From: Lacrimispora amygdalina
GTDB lineage: Bacteria; Bacillota; Clostridia; Lachnospirales; Lachnospiraceae
Length of the DNA: 64,000 nt
NCBI RefSeq assembly: GCF_900205965.1
Contig: NZ_OAOF01000002.1
Coordinates: forward strand, 370,489 to 434,488
Reading direction: 5' to 3'
The notes under the pieces are model-generated. The model made no database searches. It saw nothing but the letters and a program-made list of their open reading frames with translations, and had not been told where the DNA came from. The position numbers and the translations under genes are program-made. This document shows positions 63,098 to 64,000 of this stretch, in pieces. Position 1 is the first letter of the stretch. The number at the start of each line of letters is the position of its first letter.

Positions 63098-63472
63098 TTA
63101 AATATCTATTCTCCCTAAGCTTTTATCCGCTTCAACTTGTAATTGAATGGTTTTTTTTCCCATGTATTTTTTGGCAATTTCCAAGATAACTCTATCGTTA
63201 CCCAATACTTCAAGCACAGTAACAGAGAAGGTATTTAACAAATGTTCATCATCACTATGAGAAACTTCTTCGAAGTAATCAAAGATACGCTTTAATAATT
63301 GGGTATTAGTTTCTTCAATTAATAACTTAAGCACTTTTGGCATAAAGACATCTTCAATTATAACTGTTTCCAAAATTTCACCATTATCTTCAATGGACTT
63401 CTCGTAATCATCTTTTGATGAAGGGATGAAATCCAGCATAACATTTAAAAATTCTTCTGATTTCTTGTTCAT
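63098..63472 (-). CDS. Putative immunity protein (DUF7674-like)
   Basis: A 124-residue acidic helical protein with no signal peptide. ATG 63472 has AAAGGAG about 8 nt upstream. The pattern LLKRIFDYFEEVSHSDDEHL and VTVLEVLGNDRVILEIAKKY resembles small helical proteins (DUF7674-like) that accompany polymorphic toxins. It begins 13 nt after the toxin fragment, which supports a toxin-immunity pair. The assignment is inferred from order and general features. Confidence 0.55.
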   Translation of the reverse strand: MNKKSEEFLNVMLDFIPSSKDDYEKSIEDNGEILETVIIEDVFMPKVLKLLIEETNTQLLKRIFDYFEEVSHSDDEHLLNTFSVTVLEVLGNDRVILEIAKKYMGKKTIQLQVEADKSLGRIDI

Positions 63473-63485
63473 ACTTATGACTCCT

Positions 63486-63875
63486 TTATTTAAATAGATC
63501 AATTGCATTGCTTAAGTCACTTCTTAATGCATCAAGGATATCTAAATCGTTGAGCCCCAACTTCCCTGACTTGGCTAAATTGTTCAATTGAGTTAGCCTT
63601 TGTTGTGCTTTTGCTAAATGTGTCGATGAACCCTCCAAAAATTCTTGTGTTAGTATACTGGCAGTCCCGCCATCACCAACTTTTGCACCTGGTCTATAAA
63701 GCTCATTAACTATTCTTCCTAAGTCTGAATTCTGTATCTTTGATAATAACTTATCTCGAGTGGAACCAGTGATTTCGGGCATTTTATCTAAAAGTCCACT
63801 AACTTCACTACTACCTACACGTCCACCCGCCCCCTCAGGTGGAGTACTGAGGTATTCGACGAACGGTGAAAATAT
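63486..63875 (-). pseudogene. Polymorphic-toxin C-terminal module lacking its N-terminus
   Basis: An open frame of 129 codons bounded upstream by a TAA (63876-63878). The C-terminal 98 residues, from ATG 63782, include SKIQNSDLGRIVNELYRPGA and KVGDGGTASILTQEF, resembling toxin-tip domains at the C-terminus of Rhs/WapA-type polymorphic toxins. The first 31 codons (EYLSTPPEGAGGRVGSSEVS) have no start codon, so this appears to be an orphan C-terminal cassette. A terminator lies just upstream. The immunity-like gene follows at once. Activity is unknown. Confidence 0.6.
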
Positions 63876-63884
63876 TTATTCGAT

Positions 63885-63925
63885 TAAAAAAATTGAACAA
63901 AATCGCTATCGCGATGGCTGTTCAA
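63885..63925 (-). terminator. Terminator of the unit entering from the right
   Basis: On the minus strand TTGAACA (63925-63919) pairs with TGTTCAA (63899-63893) with an inner ATCGC/GCGAT stem, followed by a T7 run. It marks the end of a gene outside the window. Bases 63926-64000 show no gene. Confidence 0.7.
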
Positions 63926-64000
63926 AATTCCTTTTATTCTCCACCCACCTCAAAAATAAATATGGCAGATTTTGAATTTTTCGTGTATTGTTAAGCTACC

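Overview
The window reads as chromosome from an anaerobic, spore-forming Clostridium of the Lachnospiraceae type (Lacrimispora / Clostridium cluster XIVa is my best guess). The basis is the full spoIIIA operon, spo0A and spoIVB, AGGAGG-type ribosome sites, an EtfAB/acyl-CoA dehydrogenase locus, hydrogenase maturation genes and moderate GC. No rRNA, tRNA or CRISPR array was found. Most genes are on the minus strand.

1-6.6 kb: a PpiC-type lipoprotein foldase, a HAD phosphatase, Maf, two small membrane proteins, an HD protein, a lone glycogen synthase and spo0A. spo0A has a candidate sigma-A promoter and two 0A-box matches upstream. 7-9.3 kb (+): an OPT peptide transporter overlapped by a PqqD-like protein.

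9.4-27 kb (-): the conserved clostridial block spoIIIAA-AH, asp23, nusB, xseA, xseB, ispA, dxs, tlyA, nadK, argR, recN, spoIVB. It is interrupted by a Cache-GGDEF diguanylate cyclase between asp23 and nusB. A sigma-E-like promoter precedes spoIIIAA.

27-35.6 kb: a chemoreceptor next to a YkvI-type transporter, a PaaI thioesterase, and an operon with two overlapping aspartoacylase-like genes, one of which has lost its zinc ligands. A DUF3877-type gene and a 44-residue peptide gene follow them. A DUF1062-type protein, a CD3324-type protein and a pentapeptide-repeat protein complete the stretch.

35.8-45 kb (+): a catabolic operon of two acyl-CoA dehydrogenases, a class III CoA-transferase, EtfB, EtfA, an acyl-CoA ligase, a desulfoferrodoxin-like protein lacking most superoxide-reductase ligands, and a GntP permease. 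A LysR gene lies tail-to-tail with it. The content resembles enoate (caffeate/cinnamate-like) reduction operons. The substrate cannot be read from sequence.

45-47.2 kb is a mosaic of debris: an in-frame tail after lysR, a comEA-like fragment, a small lipoprotein gene and an IS1182-type transposase scrap. 47.2-55 kb holds rlmH, an esterase with a condensation-like acyltransferase, an OmpR-type regulator, comEA, a DMT transporter, thiT under a TPP riboswitch, and a KamA enzyme whose residues identify it as glutamate 2,3-aminomutase.

55-64 kb: hypFCDE without hydrogenase subunits, and a T-box-controlled threonyl-tRNA synthetase that lacks the TGS domain and one editing histidine. The right end is accessory DNA: a truncated serine hydrolase beside GGGGTCG repeats, and a headless polymorphic-toxin C-terminal module with a putative immunity gene.
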